64,000 bases of DNA, from contig OX246739.1 in the NCBI GenBank assembly GCA_945910005.1, positions 11,692,292 to 11,756,291 on the forward strand, read 5' to 3'. Positions 62,948 through 64,000 of this stretch are shown here, piece by piece. How positions within the stretch are numbered: position 1 is the stretch's first letter; each line of letters begins with the position of its first letter. A program made the position numbers and the translations under genes. Source of the DNA: Isoperla grammatica. Its lineage: Eukaryota; Arthropoda; Insecta; Plecoptera; Perlodidae. The notes under the pieces were generated by a model. That model had not been told where the DNA came from. It saw only the letters and a program-made list of their open reading frames with translations, and made no database searches.

Positions 62948-64000
62948 ACTGGCAGCAGCGCAACTCGGCTATCGGTGCACGCTATTAGCGGAGATTTAGT
63001 GGACTTGTGCTCAATCCCAGCTACTAACAGCTGCCGCAATGGCCACAGCAGACATAAATGTTTAAATCGAGTCATTCAAAGCTACTTCATTTATTGGGAT
63101 TTGGCAGCTCTATAATTTTACACTAAATTAAACATAATTTTGACAAGAATAATGTGTTTAACGAGGCACATGGGCAAATCGTTTTGTTTAATGGCATACA
63201 AATAAACTTACAGACAAGAGTAATCAAACCATGTGTCTTATCAAATATTTTCCAGAGAATTTGTAAACTAAAAAATTACTATGTAACTATAGTTCTGGAA
63301 ACAAAAATCGGGCTTGTTTTTTTATAGTTAAATCGGTTGAAGTGGCTTCAGAAACAGTAAAATGTAGTCATCCTTGCTTCCTTCATTACACTAGTGACGT
63401 CACTGGTGAAACCAACGCGTTATAGTGGACACATTGGACTGAACTAGGTGCAGTGCGATCATTTGGCAATGTTTCAGTTCAGGCACCCAGTAAATATGTT
63501 TTCACGTCCTCACCTGACCTTGAGTCTTAAGCCTGCGCATTTAATCTGAATGAGAGTTGATAACAGCTTTAATCATCCATGGAGTTAGTTATTACCTCTT
63601 GTTTCTTTTGGCACACGTTGCAATCATCACGTATTAGTGATATTGGGTATATAACGACTAAATAATTTTTTTAAATCAATACTCGGCTCGATTTTATGAA
63701 AAAGTAGGGGTGTACCACACACACCTGCCCCCTTCCCCCACCAATAATTAATCACAACGCGGTCGACGATTGTTTTTGTATTGGTATTGTAGCATTCATG
63801 GCACAACATCTATACAGGCCTTTTTTCCTTTGAGGGATATTTAAAAAAATTTTAATCGGGACTAATACATGTACAGGGAGTCTAATTGTAATTAAAAATT
63901 AGGCTGCTAACCTATACCACGCATTTGCTGTTGAAATCTTTACTCAATTCCTATACAGATGGAATAATTTCAAAACCGATAGGAAAACTTATTTTAAATA
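62948..64000. other. Spacer; no gene recognised
   Basis: Contains a CRE in a 12-bp palindrome (63393-63404). The frame 62854-63075 (minus) reads out of the MITE, and 63627-63809 (minus) is anonymous. Confidence 0.4.
63395..63402. promoter_or_regulatory. Perfect CRE within 12-bp palindrome
   Basis: AGTGACGTCACT (63393-63404). Function is not shown. Confidence 0.35.

Overview
This window is nuclear DNA from an animal, AT-rich and almost entirely non-coding. It has no operons, no long open reading frames and no bacterial or plasmid features. It carries tRNA-derived SINE pieces, foldback and MITE-type DNA transposons, a textbook hAT-type insertion, minisatellite DNA and many pure G or C runs. 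The one exon I can name is closest to the protostome CrebA / CREB3L family. I infer a protostome invertebrate, most likely an arthropod, with a large genome and long introns. The species cannot be fixed from the sequence alone.

The only firm coding feature is a 214-nt internal exon on the minus strand (14248 down to 14035). It encodes the conserved N-terminal acidic block of a CrebA/CREB3L1-2 bZIP transcription factor, including PIKTEHSYSL, and ends in a perfect GTGAGT donor. The 98-bp segment holding its 3' splice site and first codons is present three times in tandem (about 14209-14502). About 22 kb upstream on the same strand (36842/36841) there is a near-ideal recursive splice site, pyrimidine tract plus CAG|GTAAGT. 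It is followed by a 72-nt open frame and another GTGAGT. A simple reading is that much of the window is the long upstream intron of this gene, but the link is inference. The bZIP and transmembrane exons and the start exon were not found.

Mobile and repeated DNA from left to right: a small foldback (1966-2065); a 1.4-kb unclassified insert between exact 36-bp direct repeats, with a 106-bp-arm hairpin at one end and a GC-rich TATA promoter at the other (6048-7505); a 254-bp MITE (12777-13030); two inverted copies of a 220-bp repeat (13756-13985 and 46333-46549), one with a G run grown from 5 to 20; a 262-bp foldback (16446-16707); a 126-bp MITE (25230-25355); a 571-bp non-autonomous hAT element with an exact 8-bp target duplication (30844-31414); a 208-bp tandem duplication (33448-33833); tRNA-derived SINE pieces with (ATG)n tails (10144, 36278-36540, 37505); a 98-bp TA-flanked MITE (47399-47496); a GC-rich 113/117-bp minisatellite (54447-55348); and two relatives of a MITE whose ends are themselves hairpins (59689-59892, 62691-62947).

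Scattered through the window are eight perfect TGACGTCA CRE palindromes, more than base composition would predict. The remaining stretches hold only short, unrecognised reading frames and AT-rich spacer. They are described block by block so that absence of a gene is stated rather than implied.
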